A stretch of DNA of 55,671 nucleotides from Eubacterium sp. (GTDB lineage Bacteria > Bacillota > Clostridia > Lachnospirales > Lachnospiraceae). The first letter of the stretch is position 1, and each line of letters begins with the position of its first letter. The stretch covers positions 1 to 55,671 of the forward strand of contig JAFRWY010000055.1 of the NCBI GenBank assembly GCA_017437905.1, in the 5' to 3' direction. This document shows, piece by piece, positions 1 to 7,908 of the stretch. The position numbers and the translations under genes were made by a program. The notes under the pieces were generated by a model, which had not been told where the DNA came from, ran no database searches, and was given only the letters and a program-made list of their open reading frames with translations.

Positions 1-36
1 ACCGAGTTGTTGTAGGTTCGAGCCCTACTCGGGGAG
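1..36 (+). tRNA. tRNA-Asn, 3' part (probable)
   Basis: The window opens inside a tRNA. A T-arm is clear: stem GTAGG at 12-16, loop TTCGAGC at 17-23, stem CCTAC at 24-28. It is followed by a 7-nt acceptor strand TCGGGGA and discriminator G at 36; CCA is not encoded. The variable-loop and T-arm wording resembles clostridial tRNA-Asn, and an acceptor starting TCCCCGA would fit, but the anticodon lies outside the window, so the identity is an inference. Confidence 0.7.
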
Positions 37-39
37 CTA

Positions 40-66
40 GCGTTATTTTGCTTCGCAAAATAACGC
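40..66. repeat. Palindromic hairpin, copy 1
   Basis: A perfect 11-bp inverted repeat (40-50 with 56-66) closes a CTTCG loop directly after the first tRNA. A near-identical 27-nt copy lies at 164-190. It has no T-run, so it is not a standard terminator. It may be a processing signal or a small mobile palindrome. Confidence 0.75.
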
Positions 67-130
67 CCAGTGTACGCATCGTTCCGCCTTCCGCTTCGCT
101 TCGCGAAGCTGCAGCCGTAACGAATGCGAC

Positions 131-153
131 TGCACGAACCTGCGGTTCGTGCA
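131..153. repeat. Palindromic hairpin between tRNAs
   Basis: TGCACGAACC at 131-140 and GGTTCGTGCA at 144-153 form a perfect 10-bp stem with a 3-nt loop. It sits between the two tRNA genes together with the 40-66 and 164-190 palindromes. Confidence 0.7.
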
Positions 154-163
154 CATAATAATC

Positions 164-190
164 GCGTGATTTTGCTTCGCAAAATAACGC
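164..190. repeat. Palindromic hairpin, copy 2
   Basis: Second copy of the element at 40-66, differing at one base (G at 168), which breaks one pair of the stem. It ends 5 nt before tRNA-Cys, so in a co-transcript it would be a natural processing point. Confidence 0.7.
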
Positions 191-195
191 TGTAT

Positions 196-266
196 GGTGC
201 TGTAGCCAAGTGGTAAGGCGTGGGACTGCAACTCCCTGATCATCGGTTCAAATCCGTTCAGCACCT
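196..266 (+). tRNA. tRNA-Cys (GCA)
   Basis: A complete cloverleaf. The acceptor GGTGCTG pairs with CAGCACC, the anticodon loop CTGCAAC carries GCA, and the T-loop is TTCAAAT. The discriminator base is U (266), the known identity base for tRNA-Cys. CCA is not encoded. Confidence 0.96.
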
Positions 267-268
267 CG

Positions 269-299
269 AAACCTTCCGGCGTAAGTCGGGAGGTTTTTT
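269..299 (+). terminator. Rho-independent terminator after tRNA-Cys
   Basis: An 11-bp stem (270-280 with 285-295, with G-T pairs) closes a GTAA loop and runs into a T-tract. It ends the tRNA transcript. Confidence 0.9.
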
Positions 300-300
300 A

Positions 301-713
301 TTTGCGCGATTACAAAAGCTTTAGTATGTCAGAAAGAATACCAGTAATGCTATTTTTCGGGAGCTGATTCGATAATATGAACGAAGGATGTATGTCCGAA
401 CCGAATGCAAATGTTGGAAGTAACACATTGGAGAATAGTGTTTCTGAAGAAAAGAATTTTAGAAAGAGATTCCTTAAACTTGGTAGGAAATCAAGATTTG
501 AAGAATCTTCACAGAGTTAAGAAACATGCGGGGGGCTTGGTTGGAAGTGATTAATTTGAGAAAATAGCAGACAAAGGAACAGTGCACTTAACACAATAAT
601 GAAGCATTTCTAGTATTTGATGAATAATAATTGAAATGTTTCATTTTTTTGTGTGTAACAATCAATGAAAAGCACCGACACGGCGACTTGGACAGATTAC
701 GTAGTTGGATGGA
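301..713. other. AT-rich region without a supportable gene
   Basis: About 410 bases of AT-rich DNA with frequent stops in all frames. No start with a ribosome site followed by a long frame is visible. It may hold decayed coding sequence, but I could not recognise a family. It lies downstream of the minus-strand XRE gene. Confidence 0.5.
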
Positions 714-986
714 TTAAGGTTTTGAAGAATCATTTTCTGGAATCAATGTTGAGGCAAGTAGCTTAGAAGGGTTGACGTTCAAAGCATCGGAAATATTAAA
801 GAAAATATCAAGAGAAAATGCACGGACCGTATTTGGATTTTCAATCATACTGAGAAATGATCGGCTGATACCAGCCTTTTCAGCAAGTTGCTCCTGAGAC
901 AATCCTTGATATTTTCGTAGTGCTGCTATGGAAAGACCTATCTGAATTAAACGGTCTCGATTATTAAACGATTCTGAATTACGCAT
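714..986 (-). CDS. XRE-family HTH transcriptional regulator
   Basis: A 90-residue protein that is almost entirely a Cro/C1-type helix-turn-helix domain. It has the typical order: LRKYQGLSQEQLAEKAGIS, then SRSFLSMIENPNTVRAFSLD, then a hydrophobic helix ending in LNVNPSKLL. The frame stays open further upstream, but the start at 986 is chosen because AGGAGAGGAG lies just before it and the family fold begins there. The gene is divergent from the collagen-like/cohesin gene at 1210, and a perfect inverted repeat overlaps that gene's -35 box. Control of the surface-protein locus is therefore plausible, by inference from position. Confidence 0.88.
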   Translation of the reverse strand: MRNSESFNNRDRLIQIGLSIAALRKYQGLSQEQLAEKAGISRSFLSMIENPNTVRAFSLDIFFNISDALNVNPSKLLASTLIPENDSSKP

Positions 987-1135
987 TTGCTCCTCTCCTG
1001 TGGAGTATGTGTGGTTTTGTGTATTAGATTTCCGAAAAAGATTCACTCTTGCGAGCCAAAGCCTGAATTTCCATGACACCTTTTAGGATATTATACGAAC
1101 CAGCGATTAATAAATCAGCATAATAAAATAAACAT

Positions 1136-1164
1136 TTGACTAAAATAGTAGTCAGTGATAGAAT
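1136..1164 (+). promoter_or_regulatory. Promoter of the collagen-like/cohesin gene
   Basis: TTGACT (1136-1141), a 17-nt spacer and TAGAAT (1159-1164) form a good sigma-A-type promoter about 45 nt upstream of the start at 1210. Confidence 0.75.
1137..1154. promoter_or_regulatory. Candidate operator: perfect inverted repeat over the -35 box
   Basis: TGACTA at 1137-1142 and TAGTCA at 1149-1154 form a perfect 6-bp inverted repeat with a 6-nt centre. It covers the -35 hexamer, the size and place expected for a dimeric XRE repressor, and the divergent gene at 986 encodes one. Binding itself is inferred. Confidence 0.55.
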
Positions 1165-1209
1165 GAAATATAATTATGATGAAAAAAATAAGCAAACGGA
1201 GGATATAGT

Positions 1210-3474
1210 ATGAAAAACAAATTGATAACTGCATTGATTGCCGTTTTGTTAGCTGGTGTAGCTGTTGGCGTTGCACTTCTAATAAAGGGTGACAAAGAAG
1301 GAAAAAATGGATCAGACGGAAAATCAGCATATGAAGTGGCAGTGGAAAATGGCTTTAATGGCACAGCGGAGGAATTCTTGGCTTCCCTTGTTGGAGAAAA
1401 GGGTGAGGCAGGAAAATCTGCATATGATATTGCTGTGGAACACGGTTATTCAGGCTCAGAAGATGAATGGGTTAATACGTTATTAGAGCGTTCGAGTGCT
1501 TCTATTGCGGGCATCAATGGCAAGGATGGAAAAGACGGTCAGGATGGAAAGAATGGTGTGAATGGAAAAGACGGCGCGAATGGAAAGAATGGCCAGAACG
1601 GAAAAGATGGTGTTGATGGAAAAGACGGCCAGAACGGAAAAGACGGTGTTGATGGAAAAGATGGTCTGAACGGAAAAGATGGTGTTGATGGAAAAGACGG
1701 CGTTAATGGAAAAAACGGGACAGATGGAAAATCCACATATGATCTCGCGATTGAAAATGGATTTCAGGGAACATTGGCTCAATGGCTTGATACTCTTGTA
1801 GGAGAAGACGGTGTTGATGGTAAAGCAGGCGAGAATGGAAAATCCGCTTATGAACTTGCAGTGGAAAATGGATTTAAGGGGACTTTAACAGAGTGGTTGT
1901 CTTCGCTTATCGGTGAGCAGGGAATCCCTGGAGTAGGTGGTGAAAATGGTAAGTCTGCTTATGAATTGGCTGTTGAAAATGGATATACAGGATCGTTGCA
2001 GGATTGGTTAGCAGCTATCGTAGATAAAACAGGGGCATCCGCTTATGAAATTGCGGTGCAAAAAGGCTTTAGTGGTACAGAAGAAGAATGGTTAGCATCT
2101 CTTGCTGGACGAACGGGAAAATCAGCATATGAGTTGGCGGTAGAAAATGGATATACAGGTAATATTACAGAGTGGCTTGCGTCTTTAGTTGGAGAAACAG
2201 GCGCAGATGGAAAATCTGCATATGAAATTGCTGTAGCAAATGGATATAAAGGGACAGAAAAAGCTTGGCTTGAATCATTGGTTGGAACGGGCGGTGTCGT
2301 TGGAAAGGATGGTAAAGACGGAAAATCTGCATATGATTTAGCAGTAGAAGCAGGTTATTCTGGAACATTAACAGAATGGTTGACTTCTCTAGTTGGCCCT
2401 CAAGGACCAAAAGGAAAGGATGGCGCATCGGCATATGACATTGCAGTACAGAACGGGTTTACAGGCTCCGTACAGGAATGGCTGGTGTCGTTAGTTGGTT
2501 CAAGTGGTTCTAATGGAAAGTCTGCTTATGATCTCGCAGTTGAGCATGGCTTCACTGGAAGCGTTCAGGATTGGTTATCGTCTCTGGTAGGCGCAAAGGG
2601 TGATAAGGGAGATCCTGGCGAAAAAGGTGCGAAAGGTGAAGTGGGAGAAAAGGGTGAATCAGGCGCAAAAGGTGAGACAGGAGAAAAGGGTGAGCCTGGC
2701 GCAAAAGGTGAAACAGGAGAAAAGGGTGAACGAGGAGCAACAGGAACAAGTGTAGTCAATGCTTATGTAAATGGAGAGAAGCATTTGATCCTTGTAATGA
2801 GCGACGGAAGTGAAATCGATTCTGGTTATGTAGGAGTGACGGACAGTCAAGGAGAAGAGAACCCCAAAACGAAATACACTGTGGTTTTCAAGGACTATGA
2901 TGATTCAGTGATAAAGTCAGAAACTGTGGAGGAAGGCAGTGACGCTACACCGCCCACAGATCCGACAAGAGATGGATACAGGTTTATCGGTTGGGAAGGA
3001 ATATATACTAACATTACAGCAAATGCTGTGATTACAGCGAAATATGAAGAGGAAACCAATACCTCACCAACCATGATTGTTGCCTCCGTTGAAGCAAATG
3101 CAGGTGAAAGTGGAATAGTGATTCCAATTACAATAAGTAATAATCCTGGTTTGCTTGGAATGACATTAACTGTATCGTTTGATGAATCTGCTTTGAAATT
3201 AAAGACCGCAACAAACGGTGATGCATTAAGTTCTTTGACGTTGACCAAAGCAAAAGTATTAAAGAGCGGATGTAATTTTGTTTGGGATGGTCAGGAACTG
3301 GAGGAAGAAGACATCAAGGATGGAACAGCATTGATATTAACATTTGACGTTTTAGATGGGGCAGCAGCAGGTACGTATCCAATTACAATTTCTTATTCGG
3401 ATGGAGATATTATTGACGGAGAATTAATGCCAGTAAGCATGAATTTAAAAAACGGAAAGGTTGTAGTTAAATAA
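1210..3474 (+). CDS. Exported collagen-like repeat protein with C-terminal cohesin domain
   Basis: 754 residues. An N-terminal hydrophobic segment (about 5-25) acts as signal or anchor. Next come about eleven copies of a roughly 30-residue repeat (core SAYE/D-hA-x-NG-x-G-T/S-x-x-EW) linked by GKDG/GKNG runs. A Gly-X-Y collagen-like block follows (about 460-515), then an InlB-type repeat ending in RFIGWEGIY, and a C-terminal cohesin-like domain (about 620-754). The cohesin matches the one in the next protein, including FVWDGQEL and EDIKDG. There is no sortase motif. The ribosome site is CGGAGGA and expression probably starts at the TTGACT/TAGAAT promoter. The next gene starts 54 nt downstream. 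The role is inferred: an extended fibrous surface stalk that presents a cohesin for dockerin proteins. Confidence 0.85.
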   Translation: MKNKLITALIAVLLAGVAVGVALLIKGDKEGKNGSDGKSAYEVAVENGFNGTAEEFLASLVGEKGEAGKSAYDIAVEHGYSGSEDEWVNTLLERSSASIAGINGKDGKDGQDGKNGVNGKDGANGKNGQNGKDGVDGKDGQNGKDGVDGKDGLNGKDGVDGKDGVNGKNGTDGKSTYDLAIENGFQGTLAQWLDTLVGEDGVDGKAGENGKSAYELAVENGFKGTLTEWLSSLIGEQGIPGVGGENGKSAYELAVENGYTGSLQDWLAAIVDKTGASAYEIAVQKGFSGTEEEWLASLAGRTGKSAYELAVENGYTGNITEWLASLVGETGADGKSAYEIAVANGYKGTEKAWLESLVGTGGVVGKDGKDGKSAYDLAVEAGYSGTLTEWLTSLVGPQGPKGKDGASAYDIAVQNGFTGSVQEWLVSLVGSSGSNGKSAYDLAVEHGFTGSVQDWLSSLVGAKGDKGDPGEKGAKGEVGEKGESGAKGETGEKGEPGAKGETGEKGERGATGTSVVNAYVNGEKHLILVMSDGSEIDSGYVGVTDSQGEENPKTKYTVVFKDYDDSVIKSETVEEGSDATPPTDPTRDGYRFIGWEGIYTNITANAVITAKYEEETNTSPTMIVASVEANAGESGIVIPITISNNPGLLGMTLTVSFDESALKLKTATNGDALSSLTLTKAKVLKSGCNFVWDGQELEEEDIKDGTALILTFDVLDGAAAGTYPITISYSDGDIIDGELMPVSMNLKNGKVVVK

Positions 3475-3528
3475 GGATTGTATAATAGTCGGTTGATTTT
3501 TGTAAGAAACAGAGAGAGGAGGAGCGCC

Positions 3529-6500
3529 ATGAAAAAACACAGGTTTATTGCACTTATTCTTGTGCTGATGCTGGTGTTAGGTTTTATGCCTGTAAGTGTT
3601 GCAAGAGCAGATAACAACATAACAAGTATTTCTGTGGAAAGTGTGTATGCAACGCCTGGTGACACAGTAAGTGTTAATGTTTACGTAAAGAATAATCCCG
3701 GAATTCTGGGAGCAACACTCAGATTTGATGTTGATGAAGGGTTGTCTATTGTTGATGCTACAAATGGAGAAGCCTTTGAAGCTCTTGAACTGACTAAGCC
3801 TGGAACATATGCGTCGTCTTGCCAGTTTGTATGGGATTGTCAGGAATTATCAGCTGAAGATGTAAAGGATGGAGTTATTCTTACATTGAGCATTAAGGCG
3901 GATGATAGTATTGAGCCTATTAAAGATCTTGGAATTAAAATAACGTATAAAAATGGGGATATTTTCGACACATCTATGAGCATTATTAAGCCGGAGTTAG
4001 CAGATGGTGGCGTAAAAGTGCTAAGCTATTATCCGGGAGATGTAAATGGTGACAAGAAAGTCAATACCACAGATGTAGTTTTAATTCGTCGGTTTATTGC
4101 CGGGGGTTATGGTGTAACAATCAATGAAGCTGCTGCTGATGTAAATGCAGACGGTAAGTATAATGCCATGGACGTGGTTCTTATTCGGCGTTATATTGCA
4201 GGAGGGTATGATGTAGTTCTCAAACCATCAACCGGAATCTGCGATCATTCAATGACGGCGGTGGCGTATAAAGCTCCTACCTGCACGGAGGATGGTAACA
4301 TTGCTTACTGGCACTGCACAAAGTGTGATAAGTATTTTACAGATGTTGAGGGTATTGCGGAAACCTCGTATGAAAATACTGTTATTATTGCACCCGGACA
4401 TACGCCGGTAATTGATGAAGCGGTCGAAGCGACCTATACTAATACAGGTTTGACAGAGGGTTCACATTGCTCAGTATGTAATAAAATCCTGAAGGCGCAG
4501 GAAACAATTCCAATGCTTCAGAAGGACCAGTACTCAGTTATTTATCATTTAGATAACAACGATAGTTACTTAAAGCAGATCACAATCGACAATCCGAATC
4601 CGAATTACTATTCGCCGGAAGATGGATTGGTGCTTAGTAATCTAAAGGTTGACGGGTATGAGTTTATTGGATGGTTTGATGGACAAAGTGAATCGGCCAC
4701 AATGATTAAGGAAATTCCAAAGGGGTCTACGGGAAAGAAGGAATTATATGCTCACTGGAATGAAATTGAATATACAATTCAATTTGATCCGGGATCAACA
4801 GCTTTAGTGGACGTACCTTCAAAAACGTATAAAGTTAGTCAGGGAACGACACTTCCGAATCCGAGCTGGTTTGGATATACCTTTGTTGGATGGACAGATG
4901 CAAATGGGCAATTAATCAGAAGTGTAAAGACAGGAACCACAGGAAATCTTACGCTGTATGCAAACTGGACCAGTAAGAGAAATCAGACTATTCCAGTAAA
5001 ATCCTTAGGATCTCCGTATATTATGGAGGACGAGGATAACGGAACAATCCTTTTTGCATATGAAATCGGAAGAATGGAGAATGTTCCGTTATATACGATA
5101 AAGGATTTGGGGAATCAGGCTGGAATTACAATCACGGAAACAATCACAACGAGTGGATCGATTACACAATCATCAGCCGAAACAATTGCGGAGGCGATTT
5201 CTGAAGCAACAACACATTCGTCTTCATGGTCGCTGTCGAAGGAATGGAATGATACGATTATTAATAGTGAAAGCCATGAAAGTGGAAGTGAGTCCGGATC
5301 GTCTTCCTCATCTACTGATTCGATCAATATCGGAGGAAAAGCAAATCAGAATTTAGGAGTTGGAGGCGCCTCATCTTATACGACAGAGGAAGGTATCTCT
5401 TCTAAGAACACAGTTGGAGCTTCTGTTGAGGCGGAAATGTCTGCTTCTGGATTCGGAGTAAAGGCAGGCGTAAAGAGCAAAGTAGAAGCAACTTCTGAGG
5501 AAGGGTATAATTATAAAGAGTCCGGAACGGATTCACAAAACTGGAATTCCTCTCGTGGATATGAAGCAAGTAAAGATGCAAGCCACAGCAGTAGTTATTC
5601 CAGCTCATTCAGCTCACATATAAGCGACCGATATGATCTTTCTACATCGCATTCTGTGGGTGGAGGTACGATTGAAACCAATGGTCTTGTGTCAGTAAAG
5701 AGTAAGGAAAATGAGTATTCATCAGCATTGTCTTATTCTAAAGCACAGACAGAAACCACAACAAAGCAGTATACAAATGCAAATGCGCCTGAAGGCTATT
5801 ATCGGATAGTTTGTGCAGGAACGGTTCATGTCTATGCAGTAGTAGGATACGATATTGCAACAAGATCTTATTTTGTATATACATACAATGTAATTGATGA
5901 TAAGACAACCGATTTTATTGATTATTCAAAGTCCACACCGAATTTTGATGATTATGAAAATGGTGTACTTCCGTTTGAAGTTCCATTTTATGTCAAGGAA
6001 TATGTGGACGGGCGTGTAGGAGCAACAGATGGCTTGATTCTTGATGTGAATTCTGGAAAGATTACAGGATACACAGGCACAGCCGAGAATGTTGTGATCC
6101 CGAGTTATATGTCGCTTGAAAACACGGATGGAACGTTTGAGGCCATCAAGATTAAAGGAATTGAGTCAGATGCATTTTCCGGTAACACATCATTAGTAAC
6201 AGTTAGTTTACCGGATTCCGTGACTGAAATTCCCGATAATGCATTTTCCGGTTGTACATCATTGACGGATGTTGCTTGTTCGGGGGTTGTAAAAATAGGG
6301 CGTAATGCCTTTAAGGATTGCACTCAGCTGAAGACGTTTACTGTGAATCCGCAGGTGACAAGCCTTGGCAATAACTCCTTCGACGGAGTAGATAAGGTTA
6401 TTGTAAATGCGGCAAATGCATCTGTTGCTGAATCGGCTGTATATTCAGGAGCCAAAAGCATAGTAATTAATACAGGAAACATGATTGATGCTCTTACAGG

Positions 6501-7599
6501 ACGGACGCTTCACGTTCCATCATCGACGGATTATTTTGAATTTAATGGTTCCGGAAAAACTTATGAAAATGTAAGACTTCTTTCCGATGCGAAGGAAACG
6601 GTTATTAACTCTGCAACTTTTGGTGGAACGACAGCAGTACTATTAAAGCTGTCCTCTTCGAAAGTAACGTTAAACCGAATAACTGTAAATGCAACGGGTT
6701 TTGGTTTGATATTGACGGCGGATTCGGCAGATGTGGCATTGTATGGAAACTCGACTGTAAATTCTGAAAAAGGAAATGCGGTATTAAGTAAATCGGTTGC
6801 GCTGTCCTGGGTAAACAGTAGTGTTTCAGGTAAACTTACTAATAATGGAAATATGATGGTTTGCGGTACGGTTTCCGGAGATAAGAATCTATCATTTGTT
6901 AATGGAAAGGTAGTATATATTAACGAAGATTCTTTTGAACAGATGATGAATGATTCAGTTGAGTGGATACTTGCCTCTGAAGCGCCGGCTGATGCAATAA
7001 TAATTGGAGAAAAGTGGACATACGATTATAAAACAACAATTGAATCCGATGTAAACGAAGTAGAGGGATATACGTTGTATGATACAACCTGGACATGGGG
7101 ACCGTGGGGTAATTGGTCTTCTTGGTCGAGAACGGCTGCTACAAAGAGTGATTCAAGGGATGTAGAGACACGTATTATTCCAGCAACTACAAAAACACAG
7201 TGGCAGTATTCTCGTTATTATGGTGTTGGATCGACGGGGTATTACTATTGCTATCCTCGTGCCACAGGTGTATGTCAGACCTATGAGAATACAAATTGGT
7301 TGGATTCACCGCTGCCCGATGAATGGGATGGAGAGTTTACCGGATATGGTAGAGGGTATGATGTAAACGGAAACTACGTAACCGGTCGAAACGGCTCAAG
7401 ATGGGATATGTGGTGGTACAATCCGAGTACAAGAACTGTTGAAGCAACTTCGGCATACACAGAGTACAGATATCGAGACAGGAGTCTGATTTATACATAT
7501 CATTTGTATAAGTTGGATCAGATGGAATCAAATGAAGAAGTAATAGCGTCGGATAGCATTAGCAATGTTCAAAAATGGGTTAAGTGCGTGGCAAACTAA
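3529..7599 (+). CDS. Large secreted protein: cohesin, dockerin, InlB-type repeats, beta-rich segment, LRR
   Basis: 1356 residues starting at ATG 3529 after GAGGAGG. Signal peptide 1-27 ends ARADNN. A cohesin-like domain (about 30-160) is followed by a dockerin (about 169-232) with two Ca-loop repeats, GDVNGDKKVNTTDVVLIRR and ADVNADGKYNAMDVVLIRR. A Cys-containing module follows (CDHSMT, CTKCDKYF, CSVCNK). Two InlB-type repeats (about 335-480) come next, with FIGWFDG and FVGWTDA. A long Ser/Thr/Gly-rich region of alternating polarity (about 490-800) precedes BspA-type leucine-rich repeats (about 880-985). The C-terminus is rich in Trp and Tyr (WGPWGNWSSWSR). It is probably co-transcribed with the preceding cohesin protein. 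The Ser/Thr-rich region resembles beta-pore-forming stems, but that is only a hypothesis. Confidence 0.85.
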   Translation: MKKHRFIALILVLMLVLGFMPVSVARADNNITSISVESVYATPGDTVSVNVYVKNNPGILGATLRFDVDEGLSIVDATNGEAFEALELTKPGTYASSCQFVWDCQELSAEDVKDGVILTLSIKADDSIEPIKDLGIKITYKNGDIFDTSMSIIKPELADGGVKVLSYYPGDVNGDKKVNTTDVVLIRRFIAGGYGVTINEAAADVNADGKYNAMDVVLIRRYIAGGYDVVLKPSTGICDHSMTAVAYKAPTCTEDGNIAYWHCTKCDKYFTDVEGIAETSYENTVIIAPGHTPVIDEAVEATYTNTGLTEGSHCSVCNKILKAQETIPMLQKDQYSVIYHLDNNDSYLKQITIDNPNPNYYSPEDGLVLSNLKVDGYEFIGWFDGQSESATMIKEIPKGSTGKKELYAHWNEIEYTIQFDPGSTALVDVPSKTYKVSQGTTLPNPSWFGYTFVGWTDANGQLIRSVKTGTTGNLTLYANWTSKRNQTIPVKSLGSPYIMEDEDNGTILFAYEIGRMENVPLYTIKDLGNQAGITITETITTSGSITQSSAETIAEAISEATTHSSSWSLSKEWNDTIINSESHESGSESGSSSSSTDSINIGGKANQNLGVGGASSYTTEEGISSKNTVGASVEAEMSASGFGVKAGVKSKVEATSEEGYNYKESGTDSQNWNSSRGYEASKDASHSSSYSSSFSSHISDRYDLSTSHSVGGGTIETNGLVSVKSKENEYSSALSYSKAQTETTTKQYTNANAPEGYYRIVCAGTVHVYAVVGYDIATRSYFVYTYNVIDDKTTDFIDYSKSTPNFDDYENGVLPFEVPFYVKEYVDGRVGATDGLILDVNSGKITGYTGTAENVVIPSYMSLENTDGTFEAIKIKGIESDAFSGNTSLVTVSLPDSVTEIPDNAFSGCTSLTDVACSGVVKIGRNAFKDCTQLKTFTVNPQVTSLGNNSFDGVDKVIVNAANASVAESAVYSGAKSIVINTGNMIDALTGRTLHVPSSTDYFEFNGSGKTYENVRLLSDAKETVINSATFGGTTAVLLKLSSSKVTLNRITVNATGFGLILTADSADVALYGNSTVNSEKGNAVLSKSVALSWVNSSVSGKLTNNGNMMVCGTVSGDKNLSFVNGKVVYINEDSFEQMMNDSVEWILASEAPADAIIIGEKWTYDYKTTIESDVNEVEGYTLYDTTWTWGPWGNWSSWSRTAATKSDSRDVETRIIPATTKTQWQYSRYYGVGSTGYYYCYPRATGVCQTYENTNWLDSPLPDEWDGEFTGYGRGYDVNGNYVTGRNGSRWDMWWYNPSTRTVEATSAYTEYRYRDRSLIYTYHLYKLDQMESNEEVIASDSISNVQKWVKCVAN

Positions 7600-7619
7600 T
7601 AATTCAAGAAATACCCGAT

Positions 7620-7662
7620 GGCAGGAGTCGAAAGGCTCCTGCCAATTATTAGTGTTTTTTCT
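7620..7662 (+). terminator. Terminator after the surface-protein pair
   Basis: GGCAGGAG (7620-7627) and CTCCTGCC (7636-7643) form a perfect stem, extended by flanking AT pairs and followed by TTTTTT from about 7655. It closes the two-gene unit. Confidence 0.85.
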
Positions 7663-7704
7663 TTCTGAGAATGACTCACTTACTAATGCTTTCCATATGT
7701 TTTT

Positions 7705-7815
7705 ACGATATGTTAGCCGGTGGACGGGATAAGACCCTGGAATTCCTTATAAAAAGCTAACGACAGGGGATGAGACCCCTAAGGGCTTTAGCCCGAAGGA
7801 GCCCATCCGGTTTAT
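7705..7815 (+). ncRNA. Candidate structured RNA
   Basis: The segment has nested pairing not expected in a plain spacer. GTTAGC (7712-7717) pairs with GCTAAC (7756-7761). GGG (7726-7728) pairs with CCC (7735-7737). AGGGG (7765-7769) pairs with CCCCT (7776-7780). GGGC-TTTA-GCCC lies at 7783-7794. A long-range CCGGTGG (7717-7723) can pair with CCA-T-CCGG (7803-7810). The terminator at 7620-7662 lies upstream and a separate promoter for the next gene lies downstream, so it may be a free-standing RNA. The family is not identified; the raiA class is one covariance model worth testing. Confidence 0.5.
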
Positions 7816-7853
7816 TGATTGATGAAAGTTGCAATCGACATTTTCGACGAATA

Positions 7854-7882
7854 TTGTAATCCCTTCGGGTTAATGATAGAAT
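7854..7882 (+). promoter_or_regulatory. Promoter with flanking inverted repeat
   Basis: TTGTAA (7854-7859), 17 nt and TAGAAT (7877-7882) form a promoter for the gene at 7909. TTCGGGT (7864-7870) and ACCCGAA (7886-7892) are an inverted repeat on either side of the -10 box and could be an operator. Confidence 0.55.
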
Positions 7883-7908
7883 AAGACCCGAATCGGAGGT
7901 AAGACAGC

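Noticed and set aside
43-264. Minus-strand 73-residue frame across the tRNA region
   Set aside because: It overlaps tRNA-Cys and palindromes and has no ribosome site.
1530-1730. Regular short repeats resembling a CRISPR array
   Set aside because: They are in-frame GKDG/GKNG codons of the collagen-like protein, with no unique spacers.
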